NCBI GenBank assembly: GCA_022497145.1
Contig: MU385872.1
Location: 364,979-428,978, forward strand
Source of the DNA: Rostrohypoxylon terebratum
Lineage: Eukaryota > Ascomycota > Sordariomycetes > Xylariales > Hypoxylaceae
Reading direction: 5' to 3'
Length of the DNA stretch: 64,000 nt
Below the pieces are notes generated by a model. It was not told the DNA's origin and did not search any database. It saw only the letters and a list, made by a program, of their open reading frames with translations. This document shows positions 47,887 to 60,389 of the stretch, piece by piece (within the stretch, counting starts at the first letter, position 1; every line of letters begins with the position of its first letter). Both the position numbers and the translations under genes were made by a program.

Positions 47887-50800
47887 GACAGGCAGGTTGG
47901 TGGCTTCCGATGAAGGCGAGCGGCGCGAAACTCAGCCAGGTAAAAGCGAAGATCTTACGATAAACCCGGTATAACAAATGCTATGCCATGACTTCCAAGT
48001 TAACTTAACAAAACTTATTATAATATCATTCCTACTCAATTCCAACACAACATGAAGATTAAGGGGAAAGGAGGGACGCAGGAATGCCGACGCTGTCTAG
48101 GCGTTTTCTCTCTTCGGATCGTGTTGTTAGACAAGGTCGAGAATCTTGAGCGGGGAGCCAATGAGAGAAGATAGGAGAGTGTGTGATAGAAGAAAATGTA
48201 AGTGACGCGGCAGATTGACGCTGGGGTAGGATCGTATAGGATATGTATTAGATGGGCGTATTGAAATGTATTGGATGTATTGGATGCATCCATGGAATGT
48301 ACCTATTTTCTCTACAACGTACCTTCTACCCTGAGATGGGCAGGATCAATCTGGGCAGGACCTCTCAGCAGGAAGAAAAGTGGAGTAGCAATTGGTCAGT
48401 GTCGCGCTTGTACTGTGTACAAATACATTGCCCGCTCCATCCGACCAGTCTCCAGCTACCTACCCAGTCAGCCAGTGTCACCTTAACTTGCCTCAATCTA
48501 GCTGCTGGTAGCCTACTTGCATATACACTACCTAATTTAGGCGACGCGCCGCTACTCCGCTCTCGTAGTTTGCGGGTACCCCGTTATACGCACCTATTTA
48601 AGCCTAATCCCCAGCTGAAACCACCACAAGTATGTACAAATTTCTCCTTATCCTTATCCACCTAAACGCGCACACATACTATTCTACTAGTATAATACAC
48701 ATACCCATACGCACACACGCGCAACTTGTTTGGTCTAACGTTGCTCACGTTAAGTCATATCGATGTTGGGTGGCAATATCTTAACACAAGCCCGAGACTT
48801 ATCTCTCACATTATGTGAGAAAAAGAAGAAGCGTCACACGTAAGAAAAGAAAAGATTCGACAATATGCCAGGCGGAATCTACCAATTATCGTGATAGGAG
48901 ATCTCGGGTACGCGCTTCCTAAGATACCCATACAAATTCTTGGCAGGGAAATCTGCAGATATCCTATGTACTGTGTACATACCTAGGTAAGTGTGAACAT
49001 TGAAGGTCCACGGTTATGTCATCACTCGGCACTTGCTTACCTAGTAAGTATTCCCAAGTTTCCAGCTCTACAAGGAATCGTTGCAGGGCTATAGCTTCAA
49101 TTGAAACGACTAAAACAACCTTATTATTACCTCTTATGCGGACCGAGGTTTCGTTCTGTTTTAGCTGTACTAATGTACTAATAAATGTTATAAATCAAGT
49201 AGGCGCCACTTAGTTTTCTCGTTCAAACACCAGAAAGGAAGTAACCCCTCGTACTAGGACTCTGTCAAGTCGTGTCAGATTTTAAAAGCGCTAATCCTGC
49301 GGGTGAGAAACAAGGAATACGATCTAGCCAACCATGCCCATATATAGTTAGACGAGTTTATTTTTGGAACGTAAAGCTAGATTGTTACGTTTGTACCCCA
49401 GAACTTTAAACCCTACCGAAACCTTTTCGTGCAAGTGCAAGTACGAGTCGTCGACTTGTGAAATCCGAAATCCATGACATGTACAAAGCACCACATAAAA
49501 GCCTCAGCTCTACGATACTAGATGTTAGGTAAGTTTGACCGAATCTTTCCTCCCCTCCCCTCATACATACCTATGTACTAGGTAGTTATACTACAGTCCG
49601 AACCTTTTGATCATATCATGACGCCTGACATACATACTATAAACGAAAAAACCATCGTAGTCTCAATAACCTTAAAACGGTGGTAAGCGTGAGCCACGAG
49701 GATGTAACCTTGAAACAATCTCTCGAGCGGCGATGTGACCTTCGGGGCTTTTAAAACGTGTCCAGGCTGCCTTGCAATACGCCGAGGTTACTCCTCTGGG
49801 ACCGCAACGCCGAACTAAATGACGTATCATTGGCTACTATGAAGTTTCAGTGCCAAAAAGCAATGTCTGAGGTATATTATATATATGGGTTTCCGATATC
49901 AACGTCTATTTTGTTTTCTATCTTGAAATCTGGTCTTACCCATATATGGCGATGCTGATGATTATGTTCACTTCCGGGGGGGTTAGTCCTATATAGTATA
50001 GACCTTAGAGCCGGTATTAGGATCTATTGTAACTCAGGACCCAGGACCCAGGTGCCTTTCTCTAGTATATACTTCTATGCCGCTTAACCCTAAGCTGACG
50101 TCGCCATGGTATAAGCCTAGCTACTAGGAGGTTCGGCAAACGTAAGGCAGTTGTCGTCAGCTAGATATTGGAAGGGGAATCCATTAAAGCATCGACAACA
50201 ACTTCTTCCCAGCAACCATCCATTGATTCCAGTCAAATACTTGTCAATGCATACCTAGTATCTTGTATATAATCGAATATACCAATGATGATAGTTCACC
50301 CACTATAAGTTCACCCGCTATACATGCAGCAGATTCAAGGTGAATTAAGTGAAACAAGTTATTATATACCTAAAAATTAATACGCCCGTCAAGTCTTTCC
50401 AATTAAATTTCCTTAAACGATGGGATTGTAGTATCGGAAGCGATTCAAGGGGTCGGCCTGGTTGACCATTGTTCCAAGAGTCTTTGACCCCCGAAGTCAG
50501 CACCGGGTCACTGATAGCACGTTTCTTGAAACTCTCGAGGATCGGTCGCTCTGCTGTTACATTATACACATTAGGTATACCGCTAGAGACCAGTAGTAAC
50601 GGTGATTCTGATCTGGTTGTCTTGACAAACGAAGCCGTCTACGCCGTCTCCCTGAGCATTAGATATCTCTTAGCTTCCCCTGTTCTCTGCGAATGCCAGA
50701 TGCAAGTGAGTTAACATGGCAGTACTGAAGTTCCCCTCTTTCGGGCGTCGGCTGTGACGTAGATTGGGTCCAGTCCTGAGAAAACGGTCGACCGATAGCT

Positions 50801-51871
50801 TTCGGCCGACATCGATTTAGGGATGGTTGAGACCGAATCACCCGGACTATGAAAATCGGCAGACATTGGGTATCTAAAGCAATGGAACTAATTTTTGTTA
50901 TTTCTATGACTTGTTGCTTCGGTACCTAGGTCCTACATGCATAGGTGCCTATGCGTTTACTAAGTACTAGGTAGTAGGTAGGTATATATCTAGATTCTAG
51001 GTATCCATGTACATTCATAGATCCCTATCTGTATGCATATATAAGTATTTCTATGTATTGCTATGTCGTCTTGTAATGAGAATTTGTAACGAGTTTCTTA
51101 TGATCATGTATGTATCTGATCGAGCTTCACGGCGTTTTCCCCTCTCAACGAAGATTCAACCATGTGTTACCTTCTTATCTTAGTTATTATCAGAATTGAG
51201 TCCCCCGACCGGGCCGACACGATTCAATTATCGGCCGAAGGGCAAGCATCTGAACGGCTGATAATGAATTTGCCTACCTACACAGTAGCAGCTCGCATTT
51301 GGGCTACCGTGGGCTACGTAAGCTTCCAACTAAGAGGTGGTCCGCCAACGGCAGTTTTCAGGTCGATTTGGCAATGCCATTATGTCAGTAACGTGTGAAA
51401 AGTCGTGGTGTATTATTTTTGGTCACTGGAATAAATAATGCGTACTAAAGACTCGGAGAAGAAACTTTGGTATACTAGGTTATCAGTAATGAATTCGTAA
51501 TAATCCCTTGTGTTTACCAATGTAGCCAAATCTGTAATATTGATCGCGGCTCTTTGCTAGTACCTATCGGGGTTGGTATCTTAGAGCCGCCATCGGGCAT
51601 GCTGGTTGTAACAGAGGTTCGTATGTCGGCCGATGACAACTAGCACTGTATCAACTGTTCATGCAAACGCATCTATGGATGGATATCATATAAGGATAGT
51701 AGTGTTAGTCGAAGGGCATAGACTTACATACTAGCTGGGGTTTTTGACAGACGACTATCCATGAAATCGTCTATCAAACGCGTCTTATTCACTAAGCAAG
51801 TTGCTCCCGGCATTGTTGTTTCAATATTTCATAATTTTGCTAGGTAGTCAAGTTAGCTAGGTCCAATACCT
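47887..51871. other. Long spacer upstream of the PKS
   Basis: No supported gene in nearly 4 kb. AT-rich, with CTAGGTA-type words near 50925-51010. Three copies of the palindrome TCGGCCGA lie in the part nearest the PKS. Relics of other cluster genes were looked for but no recognisable domain was found. Confidence 0.5.
50802..51632. promoter_or_regulatory. Three TCGGCCGA palindromes upstream of the PKS
   Basis: The 8-bp palindrome TCGGCCGA occurs at 50802-50809, 51231-51238 and 51625-51632, that is about 240, 630 and 1060 bases before the PKS start codon. A further palindrome, CGGTCGACCG, lies just left of the first copy. Inverted CGG/CCG half-sites are the usual targets of Zn2Cys6 dimers, so these are candidate binding sites of a cluster regulator. 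Binding is inference only. Confidence 0.4.
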
Positions 51872-54800
51872 ATGGCTTCCATTCAATATGGTCAATGTGA
51901 GCCAGTGGCTATTGTTGGCATGGGTAAGAATTCAAATCTTAGTGATCCTGAGGCATATGCTGATAATGGAATAGGATGTCGATGGCCCGGTGGTTGTCGC
52001 CACGGCTCAGAATTTTGGGACTTCTTGTGTAATAAAGTAGATGGTTCGAAAGAACTTGGGGATCCGCACTTTTCTGCGAAAGGTTTTTATCATCCTAATT
52101 CCGATCGGCCAGGTTCCATTTCAACGAGACGCGCCTTTCTTGCGCAAGAGGATGCCCGGCTCTTTGACCATTCTTTTTTTGGTATATCAGGTCTTGAAGT
52201 AGAAACGATGGATCCGTCGCAACGAAAATTATTAGAGGTAGCATACGAAGCTATCGAAAATGCAGGGGAAACGTGGGACAGTATCTCTGGATCTCAGACT
52301 GGAGTTTTCGTTGGCACTTTCGATCTGGATCACTATATAATACAATCGCGAGACTGGGACTACCCGCGACCGTATGCCTTCACTGGGGCTGGAGTAAGTA
52401 TTCTTGCAAACCGTATAAGCTACATCTTCAACCTTCAGGGACCAAGGTACGTATTGGCCGATTTGATGAATATCAGAACTTCGAGAGATTTCTAACTGGA
52501 GATGTAGCTTCACTGCTGACACTGCTTGTTCATCGTCCATGTATGCTCTGCATGTAGCAGTCAACTCAATTCGTGCCGGTGAATGCGATTCAGCAATTGT
52601 GGCATCCGCTAACTGGATTGCGGATCCTCATGTTTGTATTGCGCTCGACAAGCTTGGTGCGCTATCTGCATCTTCAAGGTGTCATACGTTCGACGCGAGA
52701 GCCGACGGGTATGCCCGGGGTGAGGGGTATGGTGCTATCTACCTGAAAAGATCATCTTTGGCCATGGCCGATAAGTCGCCTATTCGAGCAATGATTAGGG
52801 GAACTGCCGTTAACTCCAACGGTCGGACGGGTGGGATTACACGACCGAGTGTTAAAGGTCAGGAAGCTGTCATCCGTAAGGCCTACCGGAACGCTGGCAG
52901 CCTCCCGTTCCACGACACGGGATATTTCGAATGCCATGGAACAGGCACATACGTCGGAGATCCGATTGAAGTGGAAGCTGTGGGGAGGGTCTTCGCTGCA
53001 GACAGATCCGCCGAAGACCCTTTGCTTGTAGGATCGGTGAGTGATGTCGTCTCCCATGCCATCTTCTTGACCTAGGGGAAGAATCACGTCTAACTATCGT
53101 GTCGCGGAATAGGTGAAAAGTAACATTGGACACTGCGAGGGTGCAAGTGCGTTAGCATCAATCATGAAAGTTGTGCTTTCACTTGAAAATGGAATAATCC
53201 CTCCTATTTACAGCCTCGAGACACGGAATCCCAATATCGATTTTGATCGCGCGATGGTCCAACCTGTGACAGAACTTACTCCGTGGCCAAAGCATAGACT
53301 GCGGCGAGCTAGTATAAATTCATTCGGATATGGTGGTGCGAATGGGCATTGTATCATTGATCATGTCAAGAACGTCCTTCCAGATTACGTTGCCCCTGGC
53401 GTCTATAGTACCAAGGTTGCTGGTATGGAAAATGAACATACCGATACGGATTGGCATACAGATGGACACCGAATTGAACACCATCTTCCTGTCAAGAGTC
53501 CGAAACTAACCGCTGCGACCGACGCAGCTACACGTCAATTCGTATTGTTGCCCCTTTCTGCTCACAGCGAGCAGTCGCTGAAATCAAATTTCAATGCCCT
53601 GTCTCAAGTGATCGACAGGCTTTCGTTGGCAGACGTCGCGTATACGCTTAGTGACAGACGTTCTCGATACGCGCAACGATCATTCTGCATCGTGGAAAAG
53701 GACAATAAAGCTTCAACCTCTAAGATGGATGGAAAGGTTGTGCGAGCACCACTGCACAAAATCAATGTTGGGTTCATCTTCTGTGGCCAAGGGACTCAGT
53801 GGCACAGTATGGGTGCTGAATTATTCGAGTATAGGGTGTTCCGAACAACCATAGAGTACCTGGACTACGTCCTCAGTACACTCCCGAAACCTCCTTCGTG
53901 GTCGCTACGCAGCATTCTCGGTGGTAATTGCGACGAAGCCTTAATCCATACAGCTGAAGTCGCACAGCCCGCATCTGCAGCTTTACAGATTGGCCTTGTC
54001 GATCTTTTAGCATCATGGTCTGTACGGCCCTCGGTCGTCGCTGGTCATTCGGCAGGTGAGGTAGCGGCGGCATATGCTTCGGGTCGCATCACAGCTGCTG
54101 AGGCCATTGTAACCGGATATCTTCGCGGTCAAGCAGTCTCAGAACATGAGCAAAACGGTGCTATGCTGGCTGTTGGCCTCGGACCGAACCAGGTAGCCAA
54201 GTACCTAGAAGGACGAGAAAACGAAATCAAGTTAGCTGCAATCAATTCCCCAGAAAGTGTCACCATTTCGGGAGATGAAGCAACTATCGACGATATCTCT
54301 GCAGCCATGGCAGCAGAGAACATCTTCAATCGAAAATTGAAAACCGGTGGCTATGCTTATCATTCGCACCATATGATCCCCATCGGACGCAAATACGCCG
54401 ATATACTTGGTAAGGGCCTTGAACAAATTCAAAAACTTGGCTTAGCATCTGCGGAACAACGGTATCGACACATACCATGGGTTTCGTCCGTCACGCCTAG
54501 CAGGAATACCGCTGGGTTTAACGATCCGGCCTCGTACTGGAGACTCAACCTTGAGTATCCGGTGCTTTTCTCGGAGGCTGTTTCGCGTCTTTTGGACGAA
54601 GAAGATTTGACGATCCACGCTCTGGTGGAAATTGGACCTCACCCAGCGCTTAAAAGTCCTCTGCAGCAGATATCGAAGGCGATTGGCAAGGCTTTCACAT
54701 ATGTCCCGACTTTAAAACGAAAGGAAGACGCCAGGATTTCAATGCTGCAACTTGCCGGGACGTTGTTTGGTTTAAATGCACCTCTCGATATTGTTGCCGT

Positions 54801-57800
54801 GAATGCTGTCGACAAGATTTCCGGGAGGGGCCTAGAACACGGCTGTACCTGTCTCGAACTTCCACCCTACCAATACAATTATGGGGAGTTGATTTATCAT
54901 GAGAGTCGAGTTAGTAAGGAGTATCGATTCCGATCGGTTCTGAGGCATGACCTCATAGGTTCTAAAGTCGTTGGCAATGCAAAGCTGAGGCCCCAATGGC
55001 GCAACATTCTCCGTATGAAAGATGTGCCGTGGTTAGGCGATCATCGTCTCGTGCCAGGTGAGCATTTCCGTCGCTGACATGCACGTTTGATCAGAATTAA
55101 CCTTCGCATGCAAATAAATAGATGCGGTGTTACCCGCTGCAGGTTACTTAGTGATGGCAATAGAAGCTGCATCGCGCACCTATAACGAGATTCCTGGAGC
55201 GCTAAAGATCAAGGGATTTTCCCTCAGTGATGTTTTTATCAAGAAAAGCTTATTGATCCCGGAAGACGACTATGGCGTTGAGGTTTTGACGGCCATGGAG
55301 CTGGTTGATGTGGCCACGGCTCAGTCACCAGCGTGGGCAACATTTTCCATCAGCTCCGTAGGAAGAGAGACTCAGGAGTGGACTGAGCATAGTATTGGTC
55401 GCGTGAAAGTCGAGATTGAGGTAGGAGATGAAGACGGTAAATGCGTTGAGGTGCATCAGATTGCTCCTCATAACTCGCGTGGCGTCGACGCACGGGCCTG
55501 GTACAAGAGATTTTCGGATATTGGCCTCGGATATGGCCCGTCCTTCCAATCCCTCTCTAATATTTTCGTCGATCCGACGTCGAATCAAGCCGTAGCGACC
55601 ATTTCTCTACACCCGACAACTATTCAAGAGGAATCACGATATGCCTTGCACCCGGCTTCGCTCGATAGTGCTATGCAGCTAGGGTTAATTGCCTACCATG
55701 GCGGTCAGCCTAATGAAGCTGTCACAGCCTTTGTGCCTGTTCAACTCTCCCGATTGTATCTTGCGAATGACATTGCAGGAGATACATGTACCGTCATTGC
55801 ACGTGGAGAGAGGAACGGCATTCGAAGTGCCTATGTTGATTTGCAAATACTGGGACCTAACGGCAAAATTTTGCTCAATGCTGATTCCCTCCGGTGTATC
55901 AGTTATTCCAGTGAAGCCAAGCACGTGGATAGGACGTTTAGCAGCCCATTCACGCGTCTTGTTTGGAAGCCCGATATTCGCACGCTGACTAGTCATCAAG
56001 CTCGTCAGGTGTATCCTCCACCAAGGGAAAACTTCGAAAAATCGGCCCATTGGGTAATCATGAACAAACTCTCCCACTTCATAGTCTTCAGCCTATACGA
56101 GAAGTTTAGAAAGCTGCAAGACGAGCCTAAGCCTCTGGGAGAATTACGACATTTTTATGCCTGGATTAAACGGAAGAGTCAAACCGATCGTTCTGACTTA
56201 ATGGAGGAGGCTAGAAAGCTCGCTAGCGATGACCTGCTCCTCCAAGAGATTGAAGATCTAGTCAACCAAGTCCCAGACGTTGTGGAAGTGAAAGTTGCGA
56301 AGCTCCTCCACGACAACATGGCCGACATTTTTCATGGACGCAGAACGGGTATGGATGTCGTTATTGGCGAGGATCTACTAACGCCTCTTTATGAAACTGG
56401 TATGCTAATGTCGGGAATCTATCCTCAGCTCTTCCACATTCTAGCTAGCCTCGCTCATTCGGACCCGAATCTCCGTATTCTGGAGATCGGAGGCGGGACC
56501 GGTGGCGGAACTCGCATCGCTATGAAAGCCTTTAATGGTCCCAATGGAATCAAAGCCTACCAGGACTATACCTTTACCGATATTTCTCCTAGCTTCTTGT
56601 CATCTGCACGCGAATCCATGATAGATATGCGCGATAGTATGTAATCTCGAAATTTCTTTTACCCCTTTTGCCTATCTTAGGGGAGCTAGTTGGGAACTTT
56701 CGGCCCAAACCCGGGCCCAAATACATACCTCAAACTCCTGGTACTTCCTTTCAAACGAGGCAATATTAATTCATGTTGTTGCAGTGAAATTTTCCGTCCT
56801 CGATATCGAGGTAGATCCTACCAAGCAAGGTTATCATGAACAAACATATGATCTCATCATCGCATGTCAGGTACTTCACGCTACCTCGAAGATATGCCAA
56901 ACTCTATCAAACTGCCGCAAGCTACTCAGCCCCGGAGGTAGACTTGTCTTGGTTGAAACTAACAAGAACTTCACTGTACTTAGTGCGGTTGTGGGAACAT
57001 TTACGGGCTATTGGGCCGGTGTTCCTGATGGTCGTGTCGATGCACCCTTCCAGAGCCTACAAGCTTGGGATTCCTCATTAAGGGAAGCCGGGTTCTCAGG
57101 GCTTGACGTAGTATTGGATGATTATCCAGAACCGCATAATACTACCTCTGTGATCCTTTCTACAGCTCTCCAAGAGGTGGCAAGTTTATCTCGGCCCGCC
57201 ATAGTACATGTGTTTTACAGCAGCAGATCAGCACCACAACTCATTGAACACATCTCTGAAGAGTTGGGAAAACGGGGAATCATCACCAAAGTAGGTAAAT
57301 TTGACGACGCCATCCAGCTTGTTCCAGAATCACATGCAATTGTCTTTTTTGACAAGAATCTCTTGGTCGAGGCTAGCGAGCATCACCTGAAGATCTGCCA
57401 GCAAATCACACGGAACGTGGCTAGTTTGATTGCCATCACGAGTTCTGGTATAGTCAAAGGATGCAATGCAGACGGCGCGTTGATTCCCGGACTACTCCGC
57501 GTCCTCCAGAACGAAAACCCTACCAGCCAATACGCGTCAGTCGACATCAATGCGGATAACTTTGAAGTCGGAGATGACGGGAAAGAACTTGCCCGCTGTA
57601 TCGTCGAACAAGAGCTTAAATTCCATGGAGACGTCTTAACTAATCATGACGAGGGCCGGCCAAAGGATCGTGAATTCTCCTGGCAAGATGGCTGCATGTG
57701 GGTCAGTCGCTACGTCCCTGATGCAGGTTTTCACTCTCAATACGGCTTAGACAATCGGAATATCAAAGCAGAAATGCAACCAATAGGTAGTCGGGATGCC

Positions 57801-60068
57801 GTAAAATCTACCTTCGAGACGCCCGGTATTTTGAATTCCTTGTGCTTTGTACTCTATGAGGAGCTCCAACGGCCACTACAGCCAGGCTTCATCGATGTTG
57901 CGGTTGCAGCTGTCGGCGTGAACTGGAGAGACCTCGACCACTTAACTGGTCGTACGGACGGAAACTATATTTCCTCTGAGTATGCAGGTGTCGTTACCGC
58001 AGTAGGCACTAACGTCAATGGTTTAAAGGTCGGCGACCGTGTTTATGGTCTCGGAAAAGGCCAACTTGGCAATTATACACGCGTGCCAGCTATCTTCGCG
58101 AGTAAGCTCTCATCAGACGATGACATGACACAGATGGTTACAATTCCATGGGCATACACTATCGCTATCTATGCCTTTGACCATATCGTCCACCTCAAAA
58201 AGGGACAGGCGATTCTCATCCAGTCGGGCGCAAAAGATGTTGGAATAGCATCCATTTGTCTTGCGAAGGCGAAGGGAGCGGATGTCTTCGCCGTAGTTGA
58301 GACAGCTGAGCAAGCAAACTTCCTCGAAAACAAATTAGCAATGTCGACCTCGCATGTTATCACAGCGCCCAGCTTGAAGAATCTCCGGCGCAGCGCAAAA
58401 ATGACGCGCAGGGGCAAATTCGATGTGATTCTAAACACCGCTCGAGGCGACCTTCTATATTCGTTTTTACAAGTGTTAGCGCCTCTAGGTCACATCATTG
58501 ACGTGGGCCAAACCGACATACACACAGACCCTGTCGCAAGTATGGACTTACTCCGAAGCAACGCCACTTATTGCTCAGTCGATCCTATTACTATTCTGGA
58601 CTCAGACCCAGTGCTTGGTGAAGAGCTTATTCAGGCCGTTGATAGTTATCGTCGGAGAGGACTCATCGGGCCCATTCAAGGAGGTACAATATCCGACGCT
58701 GCCCAGTTATCATCCGCGTTAAGAAACTTCTCCAACATGATCGGCAAACTTGTCGTGAGCTTCGAAGACCCTAAGAGTATAGTCAGGATGATCCCGTCGG
58801 CCCCAACAGCCAAATTCGACTCCGAGCCCTGCTATGTTATCACTGGCGCCCTAGGCGGCGTAGGTCAGTCTTTGATTCCTTGGATGATCAATCGAGGTGC
58901 AAGACACCTAGCACTTCTCTCCAGGCGCCACATTAGTAGCATTCCAGAAGCTCAGAAACGCGTCGAGCTACTAGCCAGCCGCAATATCCACGTCGAATGC
59001 TTTGTCTGTGATGTTAGCAAGAAGGACCAAGTTGTACGAGTTATCCAGCAAATATCTCTATCTCGTCCTATCAGAGGCATTGTACACGCTGCAGTGTCAT
59101 ATCTGGACCTCTCGTTCGACAAGCTTTCGCACTCGAAATGGAACAAATGCCTCTCGGCAAAGGTTGAGGGTACTAAAAATCTTCACGAAGCAACCTTATC
59201 GATGCCCCTCGACTTCTTCGTCATGGTCACATCGGCCTTGTCCGTGTACGCATTTGAGACGCAAGGTGCATATTCAGCTGCGAATGATTTCCAAGCTGCA
59301 TTTGCACGATATCGACGACAGATGGGGTTACCTGCATCGACAGTCTCGCTCAGCTTGATTCGGGACGTCACGGATGTTGGCACAGACGCTTCGACCATAG
59401 ACCTGTTCGAGCGTAACAGGGCACTGACATTAGACGAACACCAATTCCTAGTTCTTCTTGAGCCAGCATTTTTGAACAATAGAACAGTGGACAGCGAAAC
59501 CTCCGAACAATGGTTTGGTCAAGAAGAAGATCCGCTTTCCGCTGCAAATCTACATACGTATCTAGATCCATTCAGTATGATGGCCAAGAAGCGTGAAGAG
59601 ATGGCGAGCGACGCCCCTTCGTCTGCCGTCGTGCCGCGCTGGTACAGTGACGCGCGTGTTTCGCGGATAATGCGTGCCTTCTTTGATTGCCAGCAGCAGA
59701 GCTCCCAACCAGACGTTTCTTCAAACGAGGAGTCGAACAATACCGTCGCTTATACGGACGCGCAAGTCAATGCGGCTATTCAAGAGGGAACAGGTGAGCG
59801 TGCTTCCATCATAGCACTTGTGCAGGGCGCTATTGTCAACGTGCTGGCCGAAATGATGTTTGTCGACGTGGAAAGCATCGATCCGGCTAAGTCGATGGAC
59901 GATCTAGGCGTGGATAGTTTGATTGCAGCCGGGTTGCGCAACTGGTTCGTTCAAACTCTTAACTACAACATTAGCATGTTAGATCTTCTCGACCCTACCT
60001 TAAGCATAGCTGAGCGAGCTGCCCATATTACCGACAAAGCGCTTTCCGAGAAGACTGAGGCTGGGTAG
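51872..60068 (+). CDS. Highly reducing type I polyketide synthase
   Basis: Six exons: 51872-51923, 51975-52446, 52508-53036, 53113-55057, 55122-56636 and 56785-60068 (introns 51, 61, 76, 64 and 148 bp), giving 2598 aa. KS at about 10-435 has the triad Cys182 (DTACSSS), His318 (ECHGTGT) and His358 (NIGHCEG). AT at about 570-900 has Ser664 (GHSAGE). DH at about 950-1250 has His995 and Asp1181. The C-methyltransferase has its SAM motif LEIGGGTGGGT from about 1453, with the fifth intron dividing the domain. ER lies at about 1850-2165, but its nucleotide loop reads SGAKDVGIAS instead of a GGVG type. KR at about 2185-2420 has TGALGGVG and Tyr2334. ACP has Ser2549 (GVDSL). There is no thioesterase or condensation domain, so release probably needs a partner. 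It would make a methylated, reduced polyketide chain. Neighbours are a dead MFS exporter and no tailoring genes. Confidence 0.95.
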
Positions 60069-60389
60069 ATAGTAGGCACATAGATTGGATACCCTCCTGT
60101 ATTAAATTCAATCCAACTCTTCCAGCAACCCGATCTCTAGAGAAGTTAACCATAAAGTTGCGTGTGCTATATATATATCATATTCTGGTATCAGAATGTT
60201 GCGTAAACTCACTTAAATCTTTTTGAACTGAGTTTTATGAACCGCACCTATATCTAGTGATAATTCTTTCACAGCTTACCTACCTAATATGATATAAATC
60301 CCGCAGCAGCCATTAGTCACCTAGGTCAAAGAATGAATCTCCCTGAATTCAAGTCCTACTTCTACCGTTCAGACTCCTACGGGTCTATG
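60069..60389. other. 3' flank of the PKS
   Basis: No gene is seen. AT-rich, with a TATATATAT tract near 60168; probable 3' UTR and terminator region. Confidence 0.45.

Noticed and set aside
24330..60068. UbiA-type gene and PKS as one meroterpenoid cluster
   Set aside because: About 27 kb apart with ribosomal, complex I, TFIID and nucleolar genes between; co-location on one contig alone is not support.
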